DNA of 64,000 nt from Tetraselmis striata (GCA_006384855.1 VCJN01002805.1:1-64000); one strand, 5' to 3'; shown: positions 1-11,964, counted from the first letter of the stretch. Numbers and translations: made by a program. The notes: generated by a model from the sequence alone, not told the origin.

Positions 1-358
1 GCTGCGAAGTTCAAATGCGAAGAGTCGGCAGATAAAGGGATGCATCTAGCACTCCATCTAAGCTTTCTTTCTGCCTCAAACTGCTACTGATGACGCCGGG
101 GCATGGCTCAGAGTCTATCTAAGTTGTGCGTTTAATTAGTTAAAAACATCACGGCTGGCAACCACGCACTCCCAACCTTTTGACGATATAGTGGTCCCGG
201 ACCGGGTTTGGAAAGCATTTCCCTGGACTGGTGTGGCTATTATGCGACATCCTCACGAGTCTAGCTCTGCTCCAACCCGCCGATGCTGGGGCGAATACGC
301 GAGTCCATTCCAACTGATCGGCATCCGCTTTGAGGCGTCTCTTCTGACGCGTCCATTT
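1..358. other. No gene recognised, window edge
   Basis: No convincing coding stretch is visible. The interval lies downstream of the stop codon of the minus-strand secreted-protein gene and probably holds its 3' untranslated region. A long plus-strand open frame over 191-904 is a shadow of that gene. Confidence 0.5.
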
Positions 359-1357
359 TCAGGTGAGCCCGCAATACACAGAGACCTGGTCAGCCCAGTG
401 TTCCTCAAGCTCCTCGCACTCACGGTACATGGTGCAGTCGCCATCATCCTCATCATACTCGACCACCCAGCAGTCGGCAGGAATGCCGGGGAGGTCGCCG
501 ATAATGATTCCCTTGCAGAGGGTCTTGCAGTGCCCCATGGAGCCGTCGTAGCTCTTCCGCCTCCCATCGAAGTTTGTGTACTCGTAGCCTCTCCTCATCT
601 TGAACCTGCCGCTGTAATCCTTGCACCGCATGTTCTTTTGCTGGTCGATCCAGTCCTGCTGATCATCGTCATTAGGGCAGTCCAGCTTGGAATGCGAGTA
701 ACAGTTCGATATGCTGTACAGCACATCGCTCCCAATCTCCTCGTTCGACCACCTGTAGTTGCCGTTGCTGTGCTGGTAGCAGTAGCACTTGCCGCTCTGG
801 GTGTTCTCGACGATGTACATATACCCGTCATCCCGCTTGCAGCGGCTCATGCAGGTGCCCAGATCATCGTACTTGCGCAACCAGCCCCGCCCGCCGCCGC
901 TTGACTTAAGAGTGTAGTGGTGATAAATGTGCACGCAGTCGGCCAAGTCGCCAGCCCGAGTGAGCGAGCGGGCGGCGGAACCGCCACCGTCACTGCTACT
1001 GCTGGCGCTACTGTTACTCTCCTGGCAGTCGCTGACGTCGTGAACCAGGTCATCGTTGGCATCGTTGGACCAGCGGTAGTCGCTGTCTGGTCTCCAGCAA
1101 TAGCAGGTGCCAGTGGCCTGGTTCTCGACCACGTACTTATATCCGCTCGTGCACTGGCTGAGGCAGCCGTCCAAGTCGTCGTGCTTTTCCGACCAGCCCC
1201 TGCCACCGCTCCGAGGCTTGAGGGTCTGCCCGCGGCGGACGATCTCAGCACACCGGCCGGACGCGTGAAGTGCCCTAGACGAGTCGCCAGGCACAGGCAA
1301 GATCACCAGGAGTGCGCCAACAGCCAGCAGGGCCGCTGCAGGAAAAAGAGGGGGCAT
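359..1357 (-). CDS. Secreted Cys-rich protein with three repeats
   Basis: Single-exon frame of 332 residues, function unknown. The first 30 or so residues form a hydrophobic signal peptide (MPPLF...AAALLAVGALLVILP), so the product is probably secreted or in the secretory pathway. Two clear repeats follow, C36-C111 and C141-C219. Each has six cysteines in the same order (C-x28/29-C-x3-C, then C-x-C, then C), a GGRGW motif, a K-x-DDL motif before the C-x3-C pair, a Y-x-V-E-N strand, C-Y-C, and YRWSN. A third, more diverged repeat runs from C245 to C329 and keeps C277-x3-C281, a VVEYD strand and the late Trp and Cys. A Ser/Gly linker (114-131) joins repeats 1 and 2. The pattern resembles PAN/apple-like modules of extracellular proteins, but I cannot assign it to that family. 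Start chosen because the signal peptide begins there. Confidence 0.8.
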   Translation of the reverse strand: MPPLFPAAALLAVGALLVILPVPGDSSRALHASGRCAEIVRRGQTLKPRSGGRGWSEKHDDLDGCLSQCTSGYKYVVENQATGTCYCWRPDSDYRWSNDANDDLVHDVSDCQESNSSASSSSDGGGSAARSLTRAGDLADCVHIYHHYTLKSSGGGRGWLRKYDDLGTCMSRCKRDDGYMYIVENTQSGKCYCYQHSNGNYRWSNEEIGSDVLYSISNCYSHSKLDCPNDDDQQDWIDQQKNMRCKDYSGRFKMRRGYEYTNFDGRRKSYDGSMGHCKTLCKGIIIGDLPGIPADCWVVEYDEDDGDCTMYRECEELEEHWADQVSVYCGLT

Positions 1358-2317
1358 GGCGAATATATATTCCCAGAACCCGCCGCTGTTTGAAAAAGCC
1401 GCGCCGGCCGTGCTATTGACGCAATGGGGGCGAGCTCTGCGTTACTACACCTTCACGCGGGCTCTTCGGCGTCTGGACTGAAGTCTTCCTGGTGCTGCCG
1501 GAAATTTTTATGTGCGAAGAGCGAAGTCTACCCTTGGTGTGGCTGCTTCATCAGCTCGACGACACTTGTGACGCGCCGGGTGGTCAGTGAGGTGCTGGAG
1601 CCTCGCGTGACGACGCACCGGGGCGGGGCGGCTCGCAGGGCGCACGCGCGGAATGACCAGCAGCCCCGGTGCGCGACAGGTGTAGCGTCCGGAATGTTTA
1701 TCGTCGTACTACCAGGGTACTACCAAGTATTAATAAGGGTTTGCAGGTGGGGCGGTTATTTCCGGGCGTAGGTAAAAAATACCAGTACGACTGCGCGCCC
1801 GCACACGGACACGTAATTACACGTAGCAACACTCGCTTCAAAAACATTATTAAATAAAAATAACAGATAGCGCGCTAGGAACAATAATACAAATCCACCA
1901 CAAAAATACTAGCGACTGTGTAGGAGATCAATAAGCACAAGCCGCTTTCAAAAAGCGGCCTCCAACTAATCCTTACCCGTACAGGCACCATTGCGAGACG
2001 GGGTGGATGAGTGATGCGCGTCGGTTGAGAGTCCGGGACAGCCACCGTGTGCGAGGGTGATCCTTGGCCACGTCGTGCAGCTCAGCGTGGCTTCGGCAAC
2101 GGGATGACCGACGAATCTACGCTGCCCGATGGACTCGTAGCGCTAGTGTTATGCAGCACCTACTACATCTGCACACTCACACCTACATCTGTACCGTACC
2201 GCAGGCGGGTGTGCAGCATCACCGGACGACCTGCTGTCACGACCCGAATTAGAAATAGGCTGCCGTAACGCGGATGACAGTGCTGCGCATTTATTGGTGG
2301 CGCAGTCGGGGAGTAAG
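1358..2317. other. Intergenic, no gene recognised
   Basis: Upstream of the secreted-protein gene, so its promoter should lie here. AT-rich between about 1840 and 1930. Nothing else can be supported. Confidence 0.5.
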
Positions 2318-2612
2318 ATTATTGCCCCAACTCGCATTACTCGAATGGGCCGACGCCCAAACGGGTAGGGCGGACCTTTCGTGGTCAGTGCCGGGTATTT
2401 TGATGGCAGTGTTTTAGACGGTGATCCAACAGTGTTGGAAATTCCGTCACTGGCCTTTAATTAGTCTTGCAGAATGCTTCGGCAATTTGCTTGATGACTA
2501 TAACGGAGCGTCGCCTGCCGAGGGCTTTTCGTAACTGGATTGCTGCCTAAACGGCCGTCGTAGAGACGCTGCAAGGGTTTCACTGGTGCCAGTCCTGTCC
2601 CGGGGGCGAAAA
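2318..2612 (+). mobile_element. 5'-truncated LINE 3' tail
   Basis: About 295 bp closely matching, in reverse complement, the end of the LINE at 41.9-44.1 kb. It holds the last codons of the LINE protein (around LLEWADAQ in a shifted frame), the conserved untranslated tail with GACGGCCGT-like and TTTCACTGGTGCCAGTCCTG blocks, and ends in CCCGGGGGCGAAAA. The size and position fit a typical 5'-truncated non-LTR insertion on the plus strand. Confidence 0.8.
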
Positions 2613-2962
2613 AACCATTCTATCACACGCGTACATGAGAACGGATTAGTCGCTACATCACGCCGCGCAGTTTCACGCCGCGCAGTAAACCCCGCGTAAT
2701 ATGAAGTTATTTCAACTTTTTATTGTGGGTGCGGACGTACACGTACTTTGAAGAGCGACGCGTTCTGTAATAAGAACGCACGTGCCATGGCCTTGTTTCG
2801 ATTCAATATCAGACGAAAACAACGGAATCATCACGGATCTAAGACACTTTCCGTGATGATTCTACTGTCATTGCCGGCACCCCAATTTCTACTGTCATTG
2901 CAACAAATAATCTCGTCCTTCAAAGTGCGCCCGCACCGTCGCTGCGTCATACAGCAGGGTAT

Positions 2963-4203
2963 GCTCGTCGTCGCGCAGACAGTATCAGTAGTGACACACA
3001 GCTTGAGTCCGTACTTGGCCGAGGCACCTTCAACGCAACTAGTTCCGCCCGCTGGTATGACTACTTCCTCAACGATGCTCGTGGGTCGGCCAGCTACGCC
3101 GCGGCGGTGCGCGAGGCGTGGGGCCGCCTCCAGGCGGCTATTGCTGGCCGCCTCAGCGACCCGAATGCCCGCGTGATGGAGCGGGAGTCGGAGGCTGCGT
3201 CGGGCTCGCAAAAGGAGCTGACGGCATTTCTAGACCATGCCAACAACTCTCGGCTTCAAAATGAGGCGGTGGTAGCTCTCCTTGTCACATGTAGGGAACG
3301 GACCTTGTTTACCCAGCTCATCGGCGTCGGGCATGTGGACGGTGGCTATCCCCACTGCGCGGACGGTCATGATTCCGCATGAGATGGGGGAGGTCGCTGC
3401 CGAGTACTTCGTTCTGCCTAGCCCATGCATGGCCCTGGTGGTTGGGAGCCAGATCATTCTGCCCTCGATAGAGCACAACCCCGTCAATGGCGACCTCTAT
3501 GGCGACGCGCTCATGAGCCTCCCGGCACCTTGATACGCTCATTGGCGTGTACGTACAGCACGATGCTATCACAAACGCCTTCCGCGATCACTGTGTTCAC
3601 GACATGGGTATCGCCGTACGCCCGGAGGTGGACGACTTGTTCCAGCAGGCAGCGCCTCTCGGCAACACCATACCCAGGGATGAACTCAAGGACCATGTGC
3701 CATACCCAGAGCTCTCCCTTCCGGCGTTCATCGTTGTGACAGGGAGCTATGATTCCCGGAGCTTGAAGCCCAAGCTGCTAGAGTTCAAGGCTATGCGGTG
3801 CGGAGTCAAGTACACTACGGTGCCCTGGGCACGGCTGTGGGCCGGTTTCGGCCCTCCCTGCTCGGCGACATACAACAACGGGAGTTGGCAGTGCGGGATG
3901 CGGCGTGGCACAACGCGGAGCCGGGACAGAAGGGCATTCGAATATGTCGGAGTACACGGGCATGGTCTTCGGCACAATGGGTGAGGTGAGCAAGGGGGTG
4001 TGCCGCACTGTGCGCGGTGTCGCGTGCCTGGCCGCGGATCGGGGTGCCCTCTCATCGTGGGGCACTCAGTACGCCACCACCCGGGCTCACCAGGAGGCCT
4101 TACTCGCAAGAGAATTCCTCGGGCCGGGTCCTGAGCTTGGTGGCGGCTCGAGAGCGCGCTCGCTAGCTCATCGGACGGCGCAGATTTGTCCGCCATCATG
4201 TTG
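2963..4203 (+). pseudogene. Decayed unknown protein-coding gene
   Basis: Coding-like peptides run on the plus strand but jump frame at least three times. The first block (about 2963-3380) reads through SARWYDYFLNDARG and an Ala/Arg-rich helix. The second (3330-3533) contains HEMGEVAAEYFVLPSPCMAL. The third (3540-3830) contains HDMGIAVRPEVDDLFQQ and LKDHVPYPELSLPAFIVV. Two more short blocks run in other frames to about 4203, including LLGDIQQRELAVRDAAWHN. Consecutive, non-overlapping, protein-like blocks suggest one gene of roughly 400 residues broken by indels. I do not recognise the family. Its setting among transposon remnants suggests an old mobile-element or captured gene. Confidence 0.45.
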
Positions 4204-5191
4204 CTGAAGCTGCACAGCACGTCCGTGGATCACCCTCGCACGGATCACGTGCACGCGTGACCCGGACTCTGAACCGTGCGTGCATCACTCATCCATGCAG
4301 GATGCGGGCCGCGTTTAGGCGGCTTGCTGTGTTGATATTTTAGTACTGCTTTATTTAGCGGTGGATTTGTTATTTACTATTTTGTAATTCACTCTAGAGT
4401 AGTGCGCTGCTGTGTCACGCAGGAGGGAAGCTGCTGCGAGTATTGTAGCAGTACCCGGGTACTAGTAGCGACTAGAGGTGGATTTGTTCCTGGCCTTTTT
4501 GTAATTCACACCAGTAGCGACTACAGAGAGAGAGAGAGAAGAGAGAGACCCCGCTCATTCACAGCGCCTCCCAGACTACGGCTGCAAATTCCGGCACCGC
4601 AGTTGGAGGCAAGAGCGCAGTGTAACGTCAACATCTGACCGCACGCGGCGTATTGATGCAACGCGTCGCCAGGCCAAGTCTCCAACCGCCACAGCGGCCC
4701 ACTCCCAATGTGCGGCGGACGTAGGCGACACCGCGGTGATACGAAAATTCGCGAGTGCCCTGCTGGGCCTCTCATGGGGCCGATACCAGCAAGCGGAACT
4801 ATACCCAGCGCCCCCACACAGACGCTGCACGGAGCCCGAATTCCACGCCATATGCCGGGCTTACTAGTACGGGTGCACCGCGGGTGACGGCACCTGAGTG
4901 TGCCACCATGCTCCGGACTGGGCTCAGGCTCGGCGCCATGCTCATGGTGACACATATTGACACATCAGCATCGCAGGCCATCAACTGCGCCAGGCTGCAG
5001 ATTGACGGCATCCAACGGCGCCCGTTGACCCCCCTTTTGACTGCCTCACTTGCCTCTAGCACACGGTATGTATTGAAAAAGAGCCCCCACCACGGCATGG
5101 CATCCAGCGAGGCAGCCGCGTCGGTCGCCGTGTGGCCTACGGCCCGCTGCTTGTGGGGAGGGGCGCGTGACTTGGGGAGGCCGCGCGCTCG
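4204..5191. other. Intergenic, no gene recognised
   Basis: Includes a GA microsatellite at about 4526-4550. Several open frames on both strands overlap over 4520-5100, but none shows a recognisable domain. The end next to 5192 should hold the SnRK2 3' untranslated region. Confidence 0.45.
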
Positions 5192-8076
5192 TCAGTCGTC
5201 CTCAAAGCACTCGTCGATGTGGTCGTCCACGAGGTCGTCGCCAAACTCGTCGTCCAGCGGCGCCGGGCCGCGCCCCTCCGGCTCCACGCGCGCCGCGGCC
5301 ACGATGGCCTTGATGTCGTCCTCGCCCTGCTCGCACGGGTTGGATTGCGGCGGCATGTTGATGCGCGCCTGCAGCCCCGGCGGCAGGTCCTTCGCAAACC
5401 AGGGGTGGTCGATGACGCCCGCGACATTGATGCGCTGCGTGGGGTCGGCCACAAAGATGCGCTGCAGCAGGTCCACGCACTCCTCGCTCAGGCGCAGCGA
5501 GGAGGGGATGGAGTACGTGACGCTCATGATGCGCTGGATGGCCTTGCGGAAGTTGCGCGGGTCGGTGGGGTCCTCGAACGGGTACGCCCCCACCAGCATC
5601 ACGTACAGCGTGACGCCGCACGACCACACGTCCGCGCTCTCGCCCTGCGCAGAACAACACCGCCGCACCGACGCGTCAGCCAACCGGCAGGAGCCGGGCG
5701 CCGCACCCTAACTAGGCCCCTAGCCTTCAAACCCAATGCTCCCGAGGCACTTCAGACTAAAATCCGTATTGCGGCTACAAGCCCTAGATACACACCTGGG
5801 AACCCTAGGGTCCCATCCCTAACCAGGCATCAAACCCTACATGTAATGTCTAGGAACCCTAGGTGCACTAGCGTCCAAACCCCAGGCTCCAAAATCCTAG
5901 ATCGGTTCCAAGCCCTTGCTATCACCATGGCCTCCACTAGTCCTAAGCCGTCACTAACCTGGAACGGAAGATGTACATGCGAGGGCATAGGGCTACACGA
6001 CCGCAGACTGCCTCCGCCCAGGCCTGAGCGTCGCTGTGAGTGGCAAACTTCCGGGGAAACAATGCCACGTATGTGCGCCATAGCTACTAGGGTTTGGCGG
6101 GCACGTATGGGGCATCGCGCTCAGAGTGTGAGCTCGGGAACGGGTACGGATTGTACGGCGCGGGTGGGGGGTGGTGTCATTGCGGGTTGGGACATGACAA
6201 CACGAAGACCTGCTTTACGGAGAGAAAAGAGTGGGCCGCTGTTGCAGACACAGGGCGGGCATGCCACGGCCTTGGAGCTCGGATGATGAGCCAATGAGAT
6301 GCCGGGGATGCGCCGGTGATGACTAATCCTTAGGACTGGCGGGCGCGATATGTGAAGGACGGGCGCACGGGTAATACACTGTCCCACATGATTTCTTGCA
6401 TGTTTTTTGGGCGTTATATAATAGTTTGATTCCTTACTTGGGTTGTTTCTATTGCTCAATACGAGTCGGAAATAGCTCCAACACGAATAAGCATGTAAGC
6501 TGAATGTATTGTGTGGCGAGACCGCTCGTGATGAAGGGTGCACCTGTTGGTGATGGTGCAGCCTGCGTGTAGTCACGTGCACGGGGCACCTGGTGTGCAT
6601 GATGCAAGCACAGCAGTGCTACGTCGGATGGAAATAAAAATGTATATTCGGTGGAGCACGTGAGCGCACGGTTCGCCGCCGAGAATACTTTACTATGACG
6701 CAAGAACAGACGGATCCGCGCGTGCCATTGCGCCGATCATCCACGTGAGCGCAACCCTGGTAATGGTGCACGACATGGGTGTCTCATCGCCTGGCATTTA
6801 GGGTTATAGTGGTCAGCGTTTTAGGGTTAGATATGTTGGTATTAGGGTTTAACCGTACGATATGGAGTGTAGAGTTGGTGGGTCTTATCGCAGCTTTACA
6901 TTGTTAGTGGGTTCAAACCCTAAACCGGGGTCAGGTTGTCGGGCGGAGGGCGGCCTCACCTTGTACTCCTTGCGCTGCAGCACCTCGGGCGCGATGTACG
7001 CGGGCGTGCCCACGGTGGACTTTGGCTGCGAGTGGTGCAGCAGCGACTTGCTGTAGCCAAAGTCGCAGATCTTGACGTCGGGCATGCTGCCGGACGTGGT
7101 CGCCGCCAGCAGCGTGTTCTCCAGCTTCAGGTCTCGGTGGCACACCCCCTGCCGCCGCGCGCCACCGCTCAACCACAGCTGGCGTACAAAGGCCCCACCC
7201 GGCGCACTTGAACAGCGGGCGTTAAAGCCAAGTGCAGCGGTGCTGACCGCCCCCCAAGTACGCTCCGCCACAGTTCAAGCATGAGACAAGCCCCCCCACC
7301 CCCCTCTCACGCTGCATCGCCATGCCGGCACTCAGATGGGCTCCGCGCGACACTTTGTGGTGCATCAGTCAGGCCCTGGCTGGTTAGTGGGAGATCACCC
7401 CACGGGAACGGGCAGAGGAGGAGGGGGGGGGGGGGGGGGGGGGGGGACGCACCGACTTGTGGCAGTAGGAGACCCCCGAGATGAGCTGCTGGAAGTAGTA
7501 GCGCGCGTCCTTCTCGCTGAAGCGCCCCTGCTTGGAGATCTGGTCAAACAGCTCGCCGCCCTCCGCGTACTCCATCACGATGGCCAGGTGCTCCGGCGTC
7601 ACAAACACCTGCCGCGCCGGAGCACAGGGGGGGGGGGGGGGGTCAGGGGCGCGCCCCGCGCAGTGTGCTGCCCAGGATGGCGGCGGCCACGGAGCTCCGG
7701 TGAGCAAACACATACTCAGCTCAGAGGCGGCGGCCAGGGCTCTGCGTACTCCCGTCTTGGCATAGAACCCTGGGGGACTGGGCGAAGCCCACGGAGTATG
7801 GGACGGCCCCACGCAGCTTAACATGCCAGTGTTTCCATCCCGGCATGCCGCGGACTTTCCGGCTTTCCAAATGCGAATGCGGTACCGGACACGCGCGCCC
7901 AGCGCTGGCTGTAATTCGTCGGAAATAACTCCCTCGCGGAGGAGGCGTCACATTCACGTTGACGACCGCCAAAGCGCACGCCGAATTAACGCGGCAGCAC
8001 AGAAACAACCGACCCGATGTGGCGAAACACTTCTGTTCATGTTGGGGCCCCGCAACCTCAAACAAATGGCACAGCC

Positions 8077-8107
<31 letters not shown>

Positions 8108-10449
8108 AAACTGTACCCAAGGGATCCAACCGCCGTGGAGGCATCACAGCGGGGGTGGCCATTGGCAGGGGGCGGCGTTTGCGGGCACGGGCTCAGGTCA
8201 CCGCGCGGAGAGGTGTGGGCAGGGACAGAGGGGGGCCGGGGGGGGTAGGGTAGGGGGGGGGGGGGGGGGGGGGGCTCGCCTCCTTGAAGCGGATGATGTT
8301 TGGGTGGTACAGCGAGCGGTGGTTCAGGATCTCCCGCTCCACGTTCTTGTCCACCTGCCACCCGCCGAGCCAAGGCGCCCCGCCCCGCGTCAGTCACAAA
8401 AAGCCCTTCCCCCGCCCTTTAATTCCTGCCAGCCCCCCCCCCCCCAAGACCCCCCCTCTCTCTCCCGAGCATCCCTAATACCGGTGCGGACGCAGTCTTC
8501 CTAGTAACACAGCGCATAACAAGCCGCCCAACCTGTCAGCAGTATGCCTCATGTGGACATAAGCGCGGGGGAGGGAAGCGCGGGGGGGGGGGGGGGGGGG
8601 GTATGGCGAGTGCTCCTGCGTGGTGCATGCCGCTACTCTAAACGTGAGGCTTTGATGCCGGGGGTTTTTACGGGTATGTCGGCACCCATCAGGGGGGGGG
8701 GGGGGGAGGGGGGGGAATTTGTGCCCACACGGTTGCTGGAGACCCCGTCACCAACTCGCCAAGTGCGCTATGCTTGACCCCCCCCTCCCCCCCCCTCTCT
8801 CCCCTGGCGATGGCAAGCTGCAGCTGCTGGGCCTTGCTTCCGCAGTAAGCGGCACGCGTGGCGCACTCGTGCGTAAGACGGCTCGATATGTCACCCACCA
8901 CGACCCCCGGGGTTTGCTGTCCCCTGCGCCATGATTGTCTCGTGTGTGTGCGTGCGCCATGCGTGCGCAATGCCGGGAGGGAGCAGATGGCGTGCGGAAG
9001 GGCTGCCATCACGGATTCGGCGTTCCTATGTCGGGATTGTTCGTGAAATGTCCGCGCCGGTGTGAGATGCAACGAGTGGATTGGTGGGCCGGCCTCCGGG
9101 GTCGATCCCCGGATGCGGCGGGTGCGATATTTGAGCGATGTTAGCGGCTACTCGGGCGAGAGCCCCGCCCCCCCCCCCCCCCCTCCTTGTGCACCCCACT
9201 CCCGGTGGCGGGGCAGGCGGCAGAAGGGGCGGCGGACGACGCAAAGCAAACGCACCTTGCTTCCGCGCTCGATGAACTTCACCGCCACCATCTCCCCCGT
9301 CGTCTTGTGCTTCATCAGCTTGGCGACGCCAAAGTTCCCGCTGCCAATGTCCTTGACCTGTGTGACCGTGAGCACGGGAGAGGAGCGGGGGGGCGGGGGG
9401 GGGGGGGGGTGGGGGAGCCGCGGCCGCATCAGCGGCAAAGACGGAGTTCACCAGTGGAGGGTGAGGTGGGCGGCGATCGGCGGCGGCCCCCTTTACAGAG
9501 GCTTTGCCCCCACCTCGTCCCATGGACAAAGGGTGATGTTGGAGAAGGGGAGGGGGGGGGGGGGGGGGGTCTGAGCCGCCCTCTGTCGCTGAGCGCCCCC
9601 CCCCCTCTTCCCCCAAACACACACACACACACACACCACCACCCAAATGAGAGCGCGCCTCAGCCGTTCGACAAGTTTCGGAGCGAGAGGAAGGCTGTGA
9701 TGCGAGAGCGGTGGAAGGAGAGGGGAATGAGGAGAGGGGGTGAAGGGGTGGGGGGGGGGGGGGGGGGGTACAACCCTGCCTCCAGCTAGCCGCAAGCCGG
9801 CAAAAGGTGCTGCGGGAGGAGGCGGCTCACAGCGGCCCGCTACAGCCCCCCCTTCCCCGCAGTGTGGGTATGTTAGCACTCCCCCCCCCCCCCCCCCCCC
9901 CTTTTTTTAAAACCCCAAACCCATCCACAGTTGGGGAGCCCCTTGGAATGGCATCCCTTGTGACCGCGCAGCAAACTGTGGTTCCTTGCCGCAGTGGCAA
10001 CTTGGGGCGGGGGGGGGGGGGGGGGGGGGGGCACCCCCAGAGCCTTGCTCTTTACATTGCGCCCAAGTAATAGACATACAGCGACTGGGCTGGTAAATAT
10101 ATCCGTGTCGATAGATAAATATTCAGGTAACGCACCGCCTACTGCTTCGCCGCACCGGGTTGCGGGGCGCCGCTTGGAGCCCAGGCGTTTGGTAAGGGGG
10201 GGGGGGGGGGGGGGGGGGTGCTGGCCCAGACCAGCGCCAGCGGGGGCGAGGTAGTGCGCGGCGGCGGCTTTTTCGCGGGTGATCGGAGGGGCGTCGACGG
10301 AGGGGCTGCGAATTCGCTGAAGGAGCCGCCAACACTACGGCAAATAAAAGGCTGATATCTGCCGCGGGGCTGTGCGGGGCCGCGCCGCGCCCTTCCGGTC
10401 TGGCAGCGCGCGGGCGGCGGGGGCGCACCATGTCATACTGATCCGCCAT
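5192..10449 (-). CDS. SNRK2: SnRK2-type Ser/Thr protein kinase, six exons
   Basis: Exons (transcribed downwards): 10449-10429, 9357-9256, 8354-8280, 7608-7453, 7148-6960, 5644-5192, giving 331 residues, normal for SnRK2. The first exon is only seven codons (MADQYDM). Kinase landmarks: glycine loop G12-S-G-N-F-G17, catalytic K34, HRDLKLEN at 122-129, D147-F-G149, and an activation loop with S158 and S162 in [17 protein letters not shown], matching the phosphorylated loop of plant SnRK2/OST1. After the kinase domain come a short SnRK2-box-like helix ([15 protein letters not shown]) and an acidic tail ending DECFEDD. Family role: osmotic and nutrient stress signalling in cytosol and nucleus. All junctions are phase 0. 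The intron after exon 3 begins with GC, not GT. Introns carry long homopolymers, mostly C on the sense strand. The last intron (5645-6959) holds telomere-like motifs. Confidence 0.93.
6793..6925. repeat. Telomere-like TTTAGGG motif cluster in intron
   Basis: Within the last SnRK2 intron, TTTAGGGTT or TTAGGGTT occurs at about 6798, 6820 and 6839, and the reverse form AAACCCTAAAC at about 6915. Related CCCTAG/CCCTA words are scattered at 5710-5890 of the same intron. The copies are not in tandem, so this is a degenerate interstitial motif cluster, not a telomere. Confidence 0.5.
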
Positions 10450-10965
10450 TGCGTATGGATCCCGCGGACAGCAGGGATGTCAGGGCGATGGAAGTGGGCC
10501 CAGGCCGTGGCGGGCGCGGCGGCGGTGGGCGCGGCAGCGATCGCGCGGTCGCCCCTGCCGGCGCGGCCAGCCGGGCGGCTGCGCAGGGGGTGAATAACTT
10601 AATTTATGGCTTGGAACAGTTGCGACAGGCGGTGGTCGCTACCGGTACCAGTACTGGGGCTGACGGAAACCACGCTGTCAGCACGGCTTCCAGGCGCAAG
10701 CAGGAAGCAGTGAGGCCAGGAAGGGGAGGCGATCTCAGGGGCTCGACTGGCGCTTCGCTTTTGATGCTGCGGCGGGAGAAACGTGAGGTATCGGCAATAA
10801 GATGGCAGTTCGAGCGCAGGCCGGGCGGGCGGAGTGCGGTGGGTCCTCAAGCAAGGCGGCGCGCAGTACGCGGTAGGATGCTGCCCGCGTTGCTGCACGC
10901 CGCCGCCCGACACTTCGTCGTAAATACGCGAGTAAAATGAGAGTAAATAAATAAATCCTCGATGC
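10450..10965. other. Upstream region of the SnRK2 gene
   Basis: Lies 5' of the SnRK2 start codon and should contain its promoter. GC-rich, with a plus-strand frame (10449-10940) that shows no domain and has arginine- and alanine-rich composition expected of non-coding GC-rich DNA. No core promoter motif could be supported. Confidence 0.4.
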
Positions 10966-11265
10966 CGCAACTCGCGATAGCGACTACTCGAATGGGCCAG
11001 CGCCCAAACGGGTAGGGCGGACCTTCCTTGCTGGTCAGCGCCGCGTATTTTGATGATGGCATCAGTGTTTTTGACTACCCGTACCGTGATCGTCCAACAG
11101 TGTTGGAAATTTGATCATCAGCTTTCAATTAGTTTAGCAATTTTCTTTTTGACTAGAACGTAGCGTCGCCAACCGGGGGCTTGCCGTAATTGGATCGCTG
11201 CGTAAAGGAACGGCCGTCGTAGACACTTTAAGCGTTTCACTGTTGCCAGTCCTGTCCCTGGGGCG
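10966..11265 (+). mobile_element. Diverged LINE 3' tail
   Basis: Same block order as the tail at 2318-2612: the segment around CTCGAATGGGCC and CAAACGGGTAGGGCGGACCT, then CCAACAGTGTTGGAAAT, then the tail ending CAGTCCTGTCCCTGGGGCGG followed by an A-rich run. It has more substitutions and small indels than the other copies, so it is an older or different subfamily insertion. Confidence 0.7.
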
Positions 11266-11700
11266 GGAAAACAAACGAATAATCCTAATAATAATAAATA
11301 AGCCGCGCGTTATTTATATTGAGGATCATTGCCTGTGTTTATGGATTATTTAAGGATTATATCGGGAAACTCGAGCCGGAACGAGCTGTATTACGCCTAC
11401 AGGTATCTCATAGTGGTACCTAAAAGTAAAGCAGACAACGTTCTTGGCGGGGTTGCGGCCACGCGTGCGGCACGTGATGGTGCTCCTGCGCCTGCGTCGC
11501 GTCGCTCGCCGGCATGTGTTGCTATGACCCGGGTCATTGGCTGCAAGCGCCCTCGCCGCGCCTGATAGCCTACCCGGGGGCGGGGGTTCCTTAAGTTCCT
11601 GGCAGCTAAGTGACTTCGTGGTTCCCTTGGCTCCTTCTTGGTTCTTGGCCCCCTGTCCTCCTGCTCGACCTTGGTTTCAGGCTTATGTCTCTCTTTTGCT
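11266..11700. other. Intergenic, no gene recognised
   Basis: AT-rich start with TAATAATAATAA next to the LINE tail, then mixed sequence. No coding evidence. Confidence 0.4.
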
Positions 11701-11721
11701 GGCAACCTTTCATAGTTGCTG

Positions 11722-11765
11722 TTAGATCTGTTGTAGTGCGCTTTTGTGAAAGCCCTGATGTAATA
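11722..11765 (-). repeat. Dispersed repeat shared with 35.7 kb
   Basis: About 40 bp around GTAGTGCGCTTTTGTGAAAG are nearly identical to the reverse complement of 35703-35742. The block looks like the end of a retroposon because the copies sit in unrelated flanks and one is followed by AT-rich sequence. The full element boundaries are not visible. Confidence 0.45.
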
Positions 11766-11964
11766 TAACAAACTTCACCGAAAAGTAAAGCAAAGTAAAG
11801 TTCGCCTCGGGACATCGGCCGAAGCCGCCCCAGCACTTGACCACGTGCGCCAACTGCAGTCGTAGGTCTGGCATAGCCCGTAGACAATTGCCTCAGCCGA
11901 ACCGCGAAGGGCTATTGCATCAACCGGGTAAACCCGGGACACGCCGGGCGGATATTGCCGAAAT

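Noticed and set aside
5219-6286. 355-codon plus-strand frame
   Set aside because: It is the complement of the SnRK2 last exon extended into the intron; its Arg/His-rich composition is a GC shadow.
7425-7446. G homopolymers as assembly gap filler
   Set aside because: Not fully excluded, but their strand bias, varied lengths and fixed place next to splice sites argue for real sequence.
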